From positions 1-42,010 of the IMG/VR virus record IMGVR_UViG_3300037882_003587: a stretch of 42,010 nt of DNA; one strand, written 5' to 3'. The notes below the pieces were generated by a model. That model saw only the letters and a list, made by a program, of their open reading frames with translations. It had not been told where the DNA came from and made no database searches. Positions 31,464 through 40,540 of the stretch are shown here, piece after piece. This DNA is from a virus. The stretch's first letter is position 1; each line of letters begins with the position of its first letter. The position numbers and the translations under genes were made by a program.

Positions 31464-31808
31464 ATGAACAAAGTATTCACCGGCATACCAGCCGAAAATT
31501 ACAACCCCCAATTGGGCAGCATTGGGTTTGGCGACAACCCACAGCGAGAGGAATGTATACAGCAGGCCGGAATCCCTCTCTTTGTTCGCAAAGTTGACCA
31601 AGAGTTAGACTCGCTTGAAAAGACATGCTCAACCCTAGAGCAAAAACTCGCTATCGTCATGTGCGCTATCCAACCAGAAAACCCGCTCCCAGCCAACTTT
31701 GGGGGAAACCCTCGGTGCGCTCTCGAAAACGACTTGTACGGCATTGCCAATCGCATTAGATTGTTGAATGACGCGCTCAACACAGTAATAGACCGGACTC
31801 AGTTGTAA
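31464..31808 (+). CDS. Unknown coiled-coil protein
   Basis: 114 residues. A heptad-like helix 'VDQELDSLEKTCSTLEQKLAIVM' (about 43-65) and a second helix near the C-terminus. Flanked on both sides by the same 19-bp repeat, so it may move or duplicate as a cassette. No family recognised. Confidence 0.6.
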   Translation: MNKVFTGIPAENYNPQLGSIGFGDNPQREECIQQAGIPLFVRKVDQELDSLEKTCSTLEQKLAIVMCAIQPENPLPANFGGNPRCALENDLYGIANRIRLLNDALNTVIDRTQL

Positions 31809-31818
31809 ACAAATTCGA

Positions 31819-31837
31819 CTCACCAATATTGATGATT
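31819..31837 (+). repeat. 19-bp intergenic repeat, copy 2
   Basis: Exact copy of 31419-31437, here between the coiled-coil gene and the PEP-CTERM-like gene. Its core AATATT with flanking ATC/GAT-like bases resembles the palindrome at 26793. Confidence 0.9.
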
Positions 31838-31847
31838 ACAAACCCGA

Positions 31848-31866
31848 CGTAGAGCGGTACTCTACG
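31848..31866. promoter_or_regulatory. Palindrome before the PEP-CTERM-like gene
   Basis: CGTAGAG-CGGTA-CTCTACG: perfect 7-bp arms, 23 bp before the ATG. Could be an operator or a leader hairpin. No clear sigma70 promoter is seen close by. Confidence 0.6.
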
Positions 31867-31888
31867 AACTCAACCAAATGGAGCAACA

Positions 31889-32434
31889 ATGAAAAAGCTT
31901 TTAATCGCATCAATCGCAGCAATGGTTTCAATGGGGGCAAGCGCCGGAACCGTAACTTGGACATGGGACATCGCCATTCCATCAACAAACTTAGGAAGCG
32001 CAGCAAGCCCACTGCCGGCAGCGTACCCTTGCGCTCAAGTCACAGGGTTTGCGCAGTACATCGAAGGTAGGACTCCGTTTTCAATAGGGACATTGCTCGA
32101 TGCAGAGCTCAACGTGTGCGGGCAAGTATTCACCGAAGCCAATCTATTCACGCAGAACAATGACTATTTCATGAGCACACGTAACCCACCAAGGTTATTT
32201 GATTCCCAAAACTTCACGGCCGCAATACAGTTCTTCGAAAACAACCCAGCAGTTGAATTTTGGGGCACCATAGATGGTGGTGCAAACTTGTGGCAGCAAT
32301 ACGATACATCTGCAGTTTTCACGCGCGTTGGGCCGATTCCGCTTGGCACTCAAGTACCAGTACCAGCAAGCGCAACACTCTTAGGGCTTGGCTTATTAGG
32401 ACTGAGTGCGTTTCGGCGTAACAAAAACTCTTGA
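31889..32434 (+). CDS. Secreted protein with PEP-CTERM-like sorting tail
   Basis: 181 residues. Sec signal peptide 'KKLLIASIAAMVSMGASAG' (cleavage after Ala-Ser-Ala, about 19), a Trp/Asn/Pro-rich mature part, and a C-terminal sorting tail 'VPVPASATLLGLGLLGLSAFRRNK' split as motif 'VPVPA', hydrophobic helix, and Arg/Lys end. This is the VPxPA variant of PEP-CTERM, recognised by exosortase in Gram-negative hosts. Good GGAG Shine-Dalgarno. It ends with a strong terminator and has a palindrome upstream, so it behaves as a self-contained unit next to the integrase: a candidate lysogenic conversion gene that changes the host surface. Confidence 0.82.
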   Translation: MKKLLIASIAAMVSMGASAGTVTWTWDIAIPSTNLGSAASPLPAAYPCAQVTGFAQYIEGRTPFSIGTLLDAELNVCGQVFTEANLFTQNNDYFMSTRNPPRLFDSQNFTAAIQFFENNPAVEFWGTIDGGANLWQQYDTSAVFTRVGPIPLGTQVPVPASATLLGLGLLGLSAFRRNKNS

Positions 32435-32503
32435 TTTTTTTGGAGACGCATCGCATCATCAAGCCCTCACTCGGGCAAGATAGCTTTAGCTGTCGAGTTC
32501 ACT

Positions 32504-32531
32504 AAAGGCAAGCTTTCTGGCTTGCCTTTTT
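32504..32531 (+). terminator. Rho-independent terminator
   Basis: 10-bp stem (AAAGGCAAGC / GCTTGCCTTT) with a TTTCTG loop and a T-rich tail. It closes the plus-strand accessory region ahead of the convergent integrase/tRNA unit. Confidence 0.9.
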
Positions 32532-32614
32532 CTTTGCCGTTTTCACGCAGAAAATAGAATAAGAGAAAAGCAAATGCTAGAAACAGTCGTCGCCTAGCCA
32601 AATAAAAAAGGTGA

Positions 32615-32691
32615 TGGTTGCGGAGGCTGGATTCGCACCAGCGACCTTCGGCTTATGAGGCCGACGCGCTCCTAGACTGCGCTACTCCACA
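32615..32691 (-). tRNA. tRNA with CAT anticodon (elongator Met-like)
   Basis: Complete cloverleaf on the minus strand: acceptor TGTGGAG/CTCCGCA with one T-G wobble, D arm GCGC/GCGC, anticodon arm TCGGC-CTCATAA-GCCGA, T arm GCTGG/CCAGC, discriminator A, and an encoded CCA. It lacks the initiator hallmarks (the three consecutive G-C pairs of the GGG/CCC anticodon stem and the mismatched first pair), so elongator Met or a lysidine Ile tRNA. Its 5' end is 8 bp from the integrase stop, and a T-run follows its 3' end. Confidence 0.92.
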
Positions 32692-32699
32692 AAATCATT

Positions 32700-33710
32700 T
32701 TACAATAATTTATCCGCCAGTTCCGTCACCGACGGGTTGTAGTAAATCATTAGCGTCTTTGGATCTCGAACGCCGAGCACTTTTGCTAGCTCGAGTACGT
32801 TGAGTTTTTTGGCAAGGCGCCAGGTTGCTTCATGCCGCGAATCGTGGAAAGTGAGGTTGACGATTCCCGCTCTCTTAACCGCACGCCTAAACAACTGGTC
32901 TCTCGATCCGGCCGATAGCGCCTGGAAATATGTCGGGTGAATCATTTTAAGAAGGCTAATTGCGCGCATCGACAAAGGGATGCTACGAGCGTCACCATTT
33001 TTGGAAACAGGGCGATAGACAGCCCTTGCCGCATAATCGACCCAAGCATGACTATTGCTGGGCGCCACCCCCCAGATCGACAAAACATCACCGGCGCGCA
33101 TCGCGGTTTCGAGCGCCAGCAAAAACGCGATAGCCGTCAACTGTGAGGGTGTGGCTAGTTGTTCGCCAAACTCCAAGCCTTCACGGTAGTTTAAGAGCTC
33201 AACAATCACTTGTATTTCTTGCTCGGCAATTCGTCGATCGCGGTGCTTTGGTGCCGTAGGCCGCTCTAATCCCACAAATGGATTCGTCGGGATCCATCGC
33301 CATTCCTCGCGGGCTTTGGCAATCACCGAGCGGATCAATGTCAATTCGCGAATCACCGAACCTGGACCAACTTCAGTCAACCGACGATCACGCCACTTAG
33401 CTAGGACGGTCGTGGTCAGGTCATTCATTAAGGTATTCGATAAAAACTCATCTCGGCCCAATTTCGCAAGCCGAATTTGCTCCCATCGAGCGCCTTTTTT
33501 CTTTGGGCTCACCTCTTGGGCGTATTTGGCAAACGCTTGACCTAATGTTTTATGCAAAGGCTGTCCGCGCTTACCGGCTAAATATTCTGCCTCAGTGCGA
33601 GCCCACCAATCTTCTGCAAGCTTCTTTCGTTCAAAGGTTTGGGATCGATAAAAGCCGCGGTGTCGGACTTCGGCTTTGTATTTTCCGGAAGGAAGCTTTT
33701 GCACATTCAT
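32700..33710 (-). CDS. int: Tyrosine-type site-specific integrase
   Basis: 336 residues from the ATG at 33710 (the TTG at 33719 is less likely). N-terminal arm-binding part (1-60), SAM-like core-binding domain (about 65-150), catalytic domain with Arg205 ('ALETAMRAGDVLSI'), Lys237 ('SKNGDARSIPLS'), His289-x-x-Arg292 ('TFHDSRHEATW') and nucleophile Tyr323 ('TLMIYYNP'). The usual His of 'LGH' is Val314 ('LGVRDPKT'), a tolerated variation. It integrates and, with a directionality factor, excises the prophage. Adjacent tRNA suggests a tRNA attachment site. No strong Shine-Dalgarno. Confidence 0.95.
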   Translation of the reverse strand: MNVQKLPSGKYKAEVRHRGFYRSQTFERKKLAEDWWARTEAEYLAGKRGQPLHKTLGQAFAKYAQEVSPKKKGARWEQIRLAKLGRDEFLSNTLMNDLTTTVLAKWRDRRLTEVGPGSVIRELTLIRSVIAKAREEWRWIPTNPFVGLERPTAPKHRDRRIAEQEIQVIVELLNYREGLEFGEQLATPSQLTAIAFLLALETAMRAGDVLSIWGVAPSNSHAWVDYAARAVYRPVSKNGDARSIPLSMRAISLLKMIHPTYFQALSAGSRDQLFRRAVKRAGIVNLTFHDSRHEATWRLAKKLNVLELAKVLGVRDPKTLMIYYNPSVTELADKLL

Positions 33711-33989
33711 GGTTCGCAAGCGTAAATTTAGCGTAGCGAATCATGTAATATGTTGTAGCAAGTACGCAAGTGTTTATTAAAAACACTCGGACAATACAAG
33801 GATTGCCCCTATGAAAACCCGATTACCGTGCAAAACCAGCAACAAGTGCGAAGACCTCGAAATATGCTGTAAAACAATAAACGAGTCCTCTTCTGGGCAC
33901 CACGCTGCACTATGAGAAACAATAGCAAAAGCGTAATTTCAGCGTACAGACTTGAGCGGCTTTCTCCTACAAGCCGTAGTCTACAACGA
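33711..33989. other. Intergenic gap between integrase and late genes
   Basis: No convincing gene. It holds an AT-rich hairpin AGTGTTT-ATTAA-AAACACT (33769-33787), which may be an integrase arm site, operator or weak terminator, and a 34-codon plus-strand frame (33811-33915) with four Cys that I do not trust. Possible location of attP arms or the int promoter. Confidence 0.5.
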
Positions 33990-34178
33990 TTACACCTTTT
34001 CGCACCTTTCAGCCTCTTGGGGCTCGCGCTTTTTCTTGGGTGCTCGCTGTTCGCGCAAGTAACGCTGCAGCCTAGCTACGACTTTCTGCACTACAAACGC
34101 ATCCCTAGTCGCACCTTTCCCTTTCAGGTCTTGATAATACTTTTTTGCTTCATTAATAAGGGCGTCTTCGATCATCAT
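33990..34178 (-). CDS. Small last gene of the late operon
   Basis: 62 residues, basic and helical ('INEAKKYYQDLKGKG', 'VVARLQRYLREQRAPKKKREPQ'). Start ATG overlaps the stop of the polyvalent protein gene (ATG-ATG repeated, first used here). Unknown function; a DNA- or protein-binding partner of the giant virion protein is possible by position. Confidence 0.65.
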   Translation of the reverse strand: MMIEDALINEAKKYYQDLKGKGATRDAFVVQKVVARLQRYLREQRAPKKKREPQEAERCEKV

Positions 34179-37100
34179 TGCAGTACAGCCTCGCGCGTCT
34201 GGTTGCGCAATTCCTTTGGCGCTGCCTTAATAATGCGCTCAGCCCGACCGAGCTTTATTTCTTTGATGCGTCGCGCAATTTGCTCCGGCGTAATCCGTAT
34301 CTTGGACTCTGGATTGTTGCTGTTCCAGTCTTGCAATTTCTTACGAGCCCTATTGAACTTATCGTCACTACCTTCAATGCGCGCTTGAGCCATATCGTCA
34401 GCAATGTCAGCCTCAACATTCTTGACCAAAGCGATGTTTTGTTGGGCGGTCGACACAGACCGACTTTCACGCGCTACAGCAGCCGGCTGAAAGCCGATTC
34501 CCTTGGCGATTGACTCAAGCCCCGTCACTGGCAATACGTTGCGGCCTTTTCCGTCTTTGTAGTAGCCCGTGAAAGCCATTTCCACGCCTTTTGCGGCGTT
34601 TCGAAAGGCAATCGGCAAAAACTCTCCCTTGATTGCATCGCGAACGACGCCACCGGCGGGACCAAGCACATCCAGCAAGTCGCCGGTCTTGTCGGTTTTG
34701 CTCTTTAGCAAAATGCCTGTGCCTGGCAATAGGTTGGACATTCCCATACGGCCAGCAACGTCAATCGGGAATCCTGGCATAGCAGATCCACCGCGCAAGA
34801 CGAATTCAGCAGCGTCGCGCCCGACAATCTGACTAACAAACTTGGTTTTCTGCTCTTTACTGTTCCACGCATAACCCATGGCTTGCGCGATCGTATCGAT
34901 CAAATCGTCAAGATCGTCGGCAAATGGCAAGCCTTGCACACCTGATGCAACAACTAAAATTGCCAATGCCAGTGCGCGTTCCTTGGGCGGCAAGCGCTTT
35001 AAGAATTCCAAATAGCTGATGCTGAACTGCTTAAACGTGAACAGCGTCGAACCGAGTGCGCCCCGAGCCCAATTGGGTTTATTCGCTTTTGTGTACACGC
35101 CTTGCGTTTCGGCAATGGCATTGACCGCAAATTGATATGGGTCGGCCTGCTTTGTCTCAACAGCCGCACGGTAGGCCGCGATGAAGGTTACGCGCCGGTT
35201 AAATTGCTCAGCCAGCCCAAATAGCGAACCCCATATGAACAACCCACGCCTAACCCACATTTTGTTACCAAACTGCCGTGATGCTTCACCCTGCAACTGG
35301 TGAATCTCTTGCGGGCTAACAATACCGTCCTTCTCAGCACGCTCAACCGCGTTTTGTAAAGTTTTGTCATTCAAGTTCTTTGAAAGCGCGTCTTTCATGG
35401 CTGAAGCCAACTGGCTACCCGCCGAGCGAGTGCCTATGAATTGAGCTAGGTAAGGCACAGTCATCGTCAAAGGTTGAGTAAGGTTGACCATGGCCGACGC
35501 GATAGAGCCACCGATGTACTGAAAGAACAGCAAGCCACGTATCTTTGCGGCTTCTTCAATCGGGTTTTGAACGTAGTCCATCAACTTAATGGCCTCGTCT
35601 TTGACGTCACCCAACTGTTTGTCAATGTTGGATGCGGCCTCACGCATCAAGTTCATGTGCAAGTTACCCGAGGCACCGCGAGCGTTTGACGTGATAAATG
35701 AAGCCAATACGCGAGTCGCATCAGTGCTAAAACCGGCCACGCCCTTACGCTCAAGCAAGCGTTTCATGGCCGACCGATTGTTTTTCGACAACTTGATAAA
35801 GTCAGCAAAAGCTTCGGTTCGATCCGCGCCAGTTAGCTCGGCAAAAAGCTCAAGAGTATCGGGTGTCATGCCGTTCATGATCTTAAAGCTTTGCTCCGAC
35901 AATATGCCTTGCTGGACCGTGGCCCCTTCTTCTTGTTGTTTGAGCTCGCGCGCCATTTTGTTGGCGTCGGCCTCAGACTCAAACAGACCAAAGTAAACTT
36001 GCTCCTCGCCCCGAGTCGCATAAACCGAATACTTACCAAAACGCATCAAAGGTGCATAACCCCGATCAATCAGGCTTTGTGCCTTTTCACCAAGCGTCAT
36101 CATTTGATTGCCAAGATCGTTCCAGCGGTCCGCGTTTTCAGGATCGCGGTTTGCTCGGTCAAAGTAATAATCACGTAACTCAAGTGCTGCGCTGTCAGCA
36201 TTGCGACTACTCAAAGCGCTAGACTTTTCGGAATTGGGCAAATCATCAGCCCTATTAAGCATTTCCGTGATAGCCAAGTCGTTGATGCTTTTATCGGTAG
36301 CTGCGCGAAATTCCTTATATAAAGCAATTTGACCGTCTGTCATGCCGAAAATAGAGCGCAATTCTTTAGGCGTGAAAACAATGCCAGGCTTGGGTAAGAT
36401 GTGCTTTTCAAACGATCCATTGATCAGCTTTTCAAACTCATCAATTTGCTTGCCCTGCCACATCTTCATAATGCCGTGATCAACATGCCGACCGCGAATC
36501 AATTCCCGCGCCTTCTGGTCCACGGTCATGCCGTCATACCGTTTTTTCAGATCTGACGCTAAAACGGGTTGGCCAGATGCATCGCGCGTCCAAAGCAACG
36601 TGCCATCGAACACCGATTTTTGAAGCTTTTCATTGTCCTCTTTACTGATTGGCTTACGCTTGAGATCACTAAACTTGTCAAAGCGTGGCAAAACCGTTGG
36701 CGCCAGATCTGCAGCATCATTGGCGAATCGGCTAACACCAGCAATAAAGCCTTGAGCCAAGTCATAAACCTTTTTGAATTCAGGTGACCTTTGGGCTTTG
36801 TGATATTGAGTTCCAACTGTTTTATGCCACCACGAGTTAAAGGTTTGGCGCGTCTTGAAAAAATCGTTCAACCGTTCTTTGACCGCCGTTTCGTTGGGCA
36901 TGTACTCCATGACGCGGCTATGCAAAATGTCCGCATCGCCAGATTCAGATAGAGAAAACGCCGGAGCACCCTCATTTTTCTTAACCTTCCCGCCCCCCTC
37001 AACAAACCGACGAGCAGGCAAAATAAATTGATTAATTAAATCTTGGTCGTTGAACTCAAGTTCGAATCCAAGGTCACGCAATAATTGGCGAATCGAACCA

Positions 37101-40100
37101 ATCAAACGCTTTACAAATGAATTATTAGGTTCTGTTTCTGCAAGTTCGGCTAACACCTCTTCTGCCGCTATCAGGACGTCACCATCACTTTTTGGATTGA
37201 GTCGATATTTTTGTAGTTTTTCCCGAACTTGAACTGGCTTTTGTCGCGCGACCGATTTGAGTATTGTGTTGACATCACTTCCAAATGCGCCGCGCAAGCC
37301 ATAATGCCCAACAACTTCATGCAGCAAAACCCTAACAACATCGCTTGGAGTCTTGAGTTTATTGGCGACCAAGTACACTTGCCCGTCAAAGAAAAACCCC
37401 TCAACGGCCGACCCAAGTGAATCGGCCTGATCTTTGACCGACTGAGGCGCTTCTTCAAACGATGGCAATACGACAACATTTGGAGCGCTTGGTAGTTTTT
37501 TGAGCGCCTGCGCAACTGACTCTTCGATTGAAGCTACGGTTTTTTCCGAAGCTTTATCATCTGTGTTTCTAAGTAGGCTATAGAACAATCCGGCAGTGGA
37601 CTCGTTACGTTGGGGCACCCCCATGAATATTCCAGCCAAAACTCCGGATTCCGCAAAGCTTTCTGTGCGTAAAAGGGTATCGATGACAACTGCTCTTTTA
37701 AGAGTCGAGACGCCAAGAGAATTTTGACGACCAGCAGCAGACTCACTCCAGCGCTTAAACTCGTCATTAGAGACGGCGTTTTCTGTATCTCGATTGACAA
37801 AGCTTCCAGATCCAAAGTCGTACCGTATTTGGCTGATTTCGGGGATAGCTGATATTGAATTATCACGAGCGGTTTTTAGTAAAGATTCAAGGTTAAATGC
37901 ATCGTCGCCATCCCTCCATTTTAACCCAACCACCCCTATTTTGTCATCACCTTTCTTTTGCATTTTACCTGGCGCAAGATGCTTTGTTGAACCCATTTTT
38001 AAGGCGCTGGACAGCATCATTTCCGTACGACGACGCATTGCAAAAGGGGATAGCCCTGCGGGATCTTCAACAAACACTAAATTGTCGTTGAACGCCCAAT
38101 TAGCGATGCCAGCGTAAATTGCGCTACCTTGCGAACCAAGGTCTAATCGGCTTAGGTCAACCCAAACCTCTGATCCGTTTCGATAAACATAAAAATTTTT
38201 GCCGTTGCCATCTTTGTATAACAACTTTGATTCAGCACCAGACTCGCTTTCCTCATCCGGAGCGGTTACGTCACCAACAAATTCAATACGTGGATCAATA
38301 TCTTCAAACACACGATTCAGGTTTTTTGATTTTGATTTTGGATACCGAAAAACTTCTGGATCAGACACAAATTCAATTAAAGAATCGCGAGCAAATTCAG
38401 TGTTGGTCACTGAAAAAAGAGCGACTTTATCGCCCTCTTCTTTACTTTGAATGGTCGCAAAAAAGGTATCAAACGATTCCTTTATTGCTGGAATTTCCTC
38501 GGGCAAAGCATAAGGGTAGGGCTTGACCGATTTACCAGTAAAAGACGCCTGCATTTGCTGCTCGGCGTCCCACATTTCTGCAGTAACAATGTTTGCTAAG
38601 TAATCATTGGTATTGTCGACTGATCGGGCGGCTTCGATAACATATTGCTCAAACGCACGCGCCGTCTTTTCAGGAACCAACGAAAAATAGTCTTTGCTTC
38701 TAAAGGAATCCAATTCTTTCGAACGGACCTCGAAGTTGTTATTGGAAACAACATCAATCACTTTTTGATATGCCAGTTGCATTTCCGCGCGAATGGTACT
38801 CGGCCAGCGTCCACGTTGCGTTTCTGTGGCCATGCCGCTCGGTTTACCGCCTATGCGCGCAAAATAGTTATCAAGGCCATGCCACCACTCGTGCGCTAAA
38901 CTGCCTGCGCCCCGTGATTTGGTAAGATTAATAACAATTTTATCGGGCTCATAATGTGCTGACGGAGCATTTTTACCGCCGCCACCCCGAGCCCCAAACG
39001 CTAAAGCAAGTTCACCGTTCAATGACAAAGCTTTCGCCGGAATTCCGAGTACCAACGCCAAGTCTTGCAGAGCGTCAAACGCTTGATTCAAGTCTTCTTG
39101 TCGGCGCTTCTGTTCAACGTATTCGCCAAACTGCACACCTCGAAAACCAAATGCGGACTGAAATTGCTCCGGCGTTACGTTTTTCCCTTTGCGATGATCA
39201 GAACCTATACGATCTTGATTGCTTTCGCGGCGTTCGCTTGGTATAAATTTCGCCTGATCAAGCAATCGATCGAGCTCGTCAATGTTTTCATCGGTTTTAA
39301 GATAGTCACGCGCGTCCTGGGTTGCACTAAATTCCTTTAAATCAACAAATCGCTTACCGACCTTTTTGCCAATAAAGTACACATTTCGCCGACTTTTGTA
39401 GCTATATATTTCGTAGGCGTGTTCCTTGCGAGGCGATTGATCAACGCTATTGATAGTCTGCTTCCCAGCCACAAATGCGATAGCTGCAGCAATCGCTTCG
39501 GCTCGATTCTCTCCGCGCCCGATCACTCGTGGCATTTGATTTGACGTAGTCCCCAATGACTTATAGATTGTGTAGGGCGCATTTGGGTCACCGCGGGTTT
39601 TGTACAGTTCGGCCGGCGAACTAGGCTCAACCCGAAGTCGTCTTTGTGCAACCGCTTTGTAACCTTCAAGGCTAATCGCTTGCCCAGCTTTTGCATAAAG
39701 TTCCGCGCGCACCAAAATGCTGTCTGACCCAAGTTCCGTTTGGGAAAGGACGTCAATTAATGCTGTAACGGTATTGGAGTTATTTAGAGCGGTGGACGTG
39801 ATCCTGTAAAGACTTTCCGCTGTAGCTGCCCATTGCGCTACGCGATACGGTTGTCGTGGCTTCGTGGGAATTTCCTCGCGAATCGCGCGCATAAGCCCAA
39901 CCGCCATTGGATCTAAACCTTCTTGCAGCAATTTGGCGTAATCAGGAAGCGGCCAAAGCTTGGCAAACGGCTCTGAAACAAATTGCCCAACGGATACATT
40001 CTTTGCGAACGCATCTTTGAATCGACCAATTGCATCCTTTTTAGCACCTTCAATTTTCTCGCCAAAGTCTTCAATTTTGGTCGCTGGCGATGCTTGCTCA

Positions 40101-40540
40101 ATTGACTTCTGAGTTGATTCCCCAGACGGTTCAATCGGAATCTTAGTTTCAGTCGCTGCCTCTTTCTTAACCTCAGTTATCGGAGGTTCTTCTGTGAGCA
40201 ATGACTCTTGTGATGATTGAGAAAACAAATCCCCATTCGGCTGACTCTCAGCGCGTCGTGCTTGATCAACTAAATCTTCTTTATACCCCTCCCCGAAAAG
40301 GTCCATGGTCAGATAGTCTTTGATCTTTGCCGATAATGATTCAGGCACCGACTCAGAGATGCTACTCAACAGGCTTTTGCGCTCGCTCGCAATCTCCGCA
40401 ATAAGATCAGTTGCAGCGGCCTGGCTACTTTCCGTTTCGTCCATGCCATTTTGCTTGTAAATGCTTTTTAATTCTAAAAACCGATCTGTGTCGTCGGTCG
40501 ATAGATTAATAGCAGCATCAAGGCATTTTCTAGTGCTCAT
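34175..40540 (-). CDS. Giant polyvalent virion protein: LPD1, DdrB-like, two zincins, PLxRFG
   Basis: 2121 residues from the ATG at 40540 (GAGAG upstream; overlap of 11 nt with the previous gene). Regions: acidic N-terminus (1-150); LPD1 polyvalent domain (about 440-560; 'TPEQFQSAFGFRGVQFGEYV', 'SLNGELALAFGARG', 'GSLAHEWWHGLDNYF') with zincin HEWWH at 550-554; a DdrB/ParB-like stretch ('GSAIYAGIANWAFNDNLVFVEDPAGLSPFAMRRR'); a second zincin HEVVGHYG at 1074; and 'APLMRFG' (1497), the PLxRFG domain, with later hydrophobic helices. Such proteins are packaged with phage DNA and injected to protect it. Two metallopeptidase sites in one protein is notable. Last large gene of the late operon. Confidence 0.88.
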   Translation of the reverse strand: MSTRKCLDAAINLSTDDTDRFLELKSIYKQNGMDETESSQAAATDLIAEIASERKSLLSSISESVPESLSAKIKDYLTMDLFGEGYKEDLVDQARRAESQPNGDLFSQSSQESLLTEEPPITEVKKEAATETKIPIEPSGESTQKSIEQASPATKIEDFGEKIEGAKKDAIGRFKDAFAKNVSVGQFVSEPFAKLWPLPDYAKLLQEGLDPMAVGLMRAIREEIPTKPRQPYRVAQWAATAESLYRITSTALNNSNTVTALIDVLSQTELGSDSILVRAELYAKAGQAISLEGYKAVAQRRLRVEPSSPAELYKTRGDPNAPYTIYKSLGTTSNQMPRVIGRGENRAEAIAAAIAFVAGKQTINSVDQSPRKEHAYEIYSYKSRRNVYFIGKKVGKRFVDLKEFSATQDARDYLKTDENIDELDRLLDQAKFIPSERRESNQDRIGSDHRKGKNVTPEQFQSAFGFRGVQFGEYVEQKRRQEDLNQAFDALQDLALVLGIPAKALSLNGELALAFGARGGGGKNAPSAHYEPDKIVINLTKSRGAGSLAHEWWHGLDNYFARIGGKPSGMATETQRGRWPSTIRAEMQLAYQKVIDVVSNNNFEVRSKELDSFRSKDYFSLVPEKTARAFEQYVIEAARSVDNTNDYLANIVTAEMWDAEQQMQASFTGKSVKPYPYALPEEIPAIKESFDTFFATIQSKEEGDKVALFSVTNTEFARDSLIEFVSDPEVFRYPKSKSKNLNRVFEDIDPRIEFVGDVTAPDEESESGAESKLLYKDGNGKNFYVYRNGSEVWVDLSRLDLGSQGSAIYAGIANWAFNDNLVFVEDPAGLSPFAMRRRTEMMLSSALKMGSTKHLAPGKMQKKGDDKIGVVGLKWRDGDDAFNLESLLKTARDNSISAIPEISQIRYDFGSGSFVNRDTENAVSNDEFKRWSESAAGRQNSLGVSTLKRAVVIDTLLRTESFAESGVLAGIFMGVPQRNESTAGLFYSLLRNTDDKASEKTVASIEESVAQALKKLPSAPNVVVLPSFEEAPQSVKDQADSLGSAVEGFFFDGQVYLVANKLKTPSDVVRVLLHEVVGHYGLRGAFGSDVNTILKSVARQKPVQVREKLQKYRLNPKSDGDVLIAAEEVLAELAETEPNNSFVKRLIGSIRQLLRDLGFELEFNDQDLINQFILPARRFVEGGGKVKKNEGAPAFSLSESGDADILHSRVMEYMPNETAVKERLNDFFKTRQTFNSWWHKTVGTQYHKAQRSPEFKKVYDLAQGFIAGVSRFANDAADLAPTVLPRFDKFSDLKRKPISKEDNEKLQKSVFDGTLLWTRDASGQPVLASDLKKRYDGMTVDQKARELIRGRHVDHGIMKMWQGKQIDEFEKLINGSFEKHILPKPGIVFTPKELRSIFGMTDGQIALYKEFRAATDKSINDLAITEMLNRADDLPNSEKSSALSSRNADSAALELRDYYFDRANRDPENADRWNDLGNQMMTLGEKAQSLIDRGYAPLMRFGKYSVYATRGEEQVYFGLFESEADANKMARELKQQEEGATVQQGILSEQSFKIMNGMTPDTLELFAELTGADRTEAFADFIKLSKNNRSAMKRLLERKGVAGFSTDATRVLASFITSNARGASGNLHMNLMREAASNIDKQLGDVKDEAIKLMDYVQNPIEEAAKIRGLLFFQYIGGSIASAMVNLTQPLTMTVPYLAQFIGTRSAGSQLASAMKDALSKNLNDKTLQNAVERAEKDGIVSPQEIHQLQGEASRQFGNKMWVRRGLFIWGSLFGLAEQFNRRVTFIAAYRAAVETKQADPYQFAVNAIAETQGVYTKANKPNWARGALGSTLFTFKQFSISYLEFLKRLPPKERALALAILVVASGVQGLPFADDLDDLIDTIAQAMGYAWNSKEQKTKFVSQIVGRDAAEFVLRGGSAMPGFPIDVAGRMGMSNLLPGTGILLKSKTDKTGDLLDVLGPAGGVVRDAIKGEFLPIAFRNAAKGVEMAFTGYYKDGKGRNVLPVTGLESIAKGIGFQPAAVARESRSVSTAQQNIALVKNVEADIADDMAQARIEGSDDKFNRARKKLQDWNSNNPESKIRITPEQIARRIKEIKLGRAERIIKAAPKELRNQTREAVLQ

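Noticed and set aside
33811-33915. 34-codon plus-strand frame with four Cys in the integrase gap
   Set aside because: Weak ribosome binding site, no family, and the continuing frame downstream runs antisense to real late genes.
33912-34388. Plus-strand open frame of 158 codons
   Set aside because: Antisense to the small late gene and the end of the polyvalent protein; composition looks like a shadow frame.
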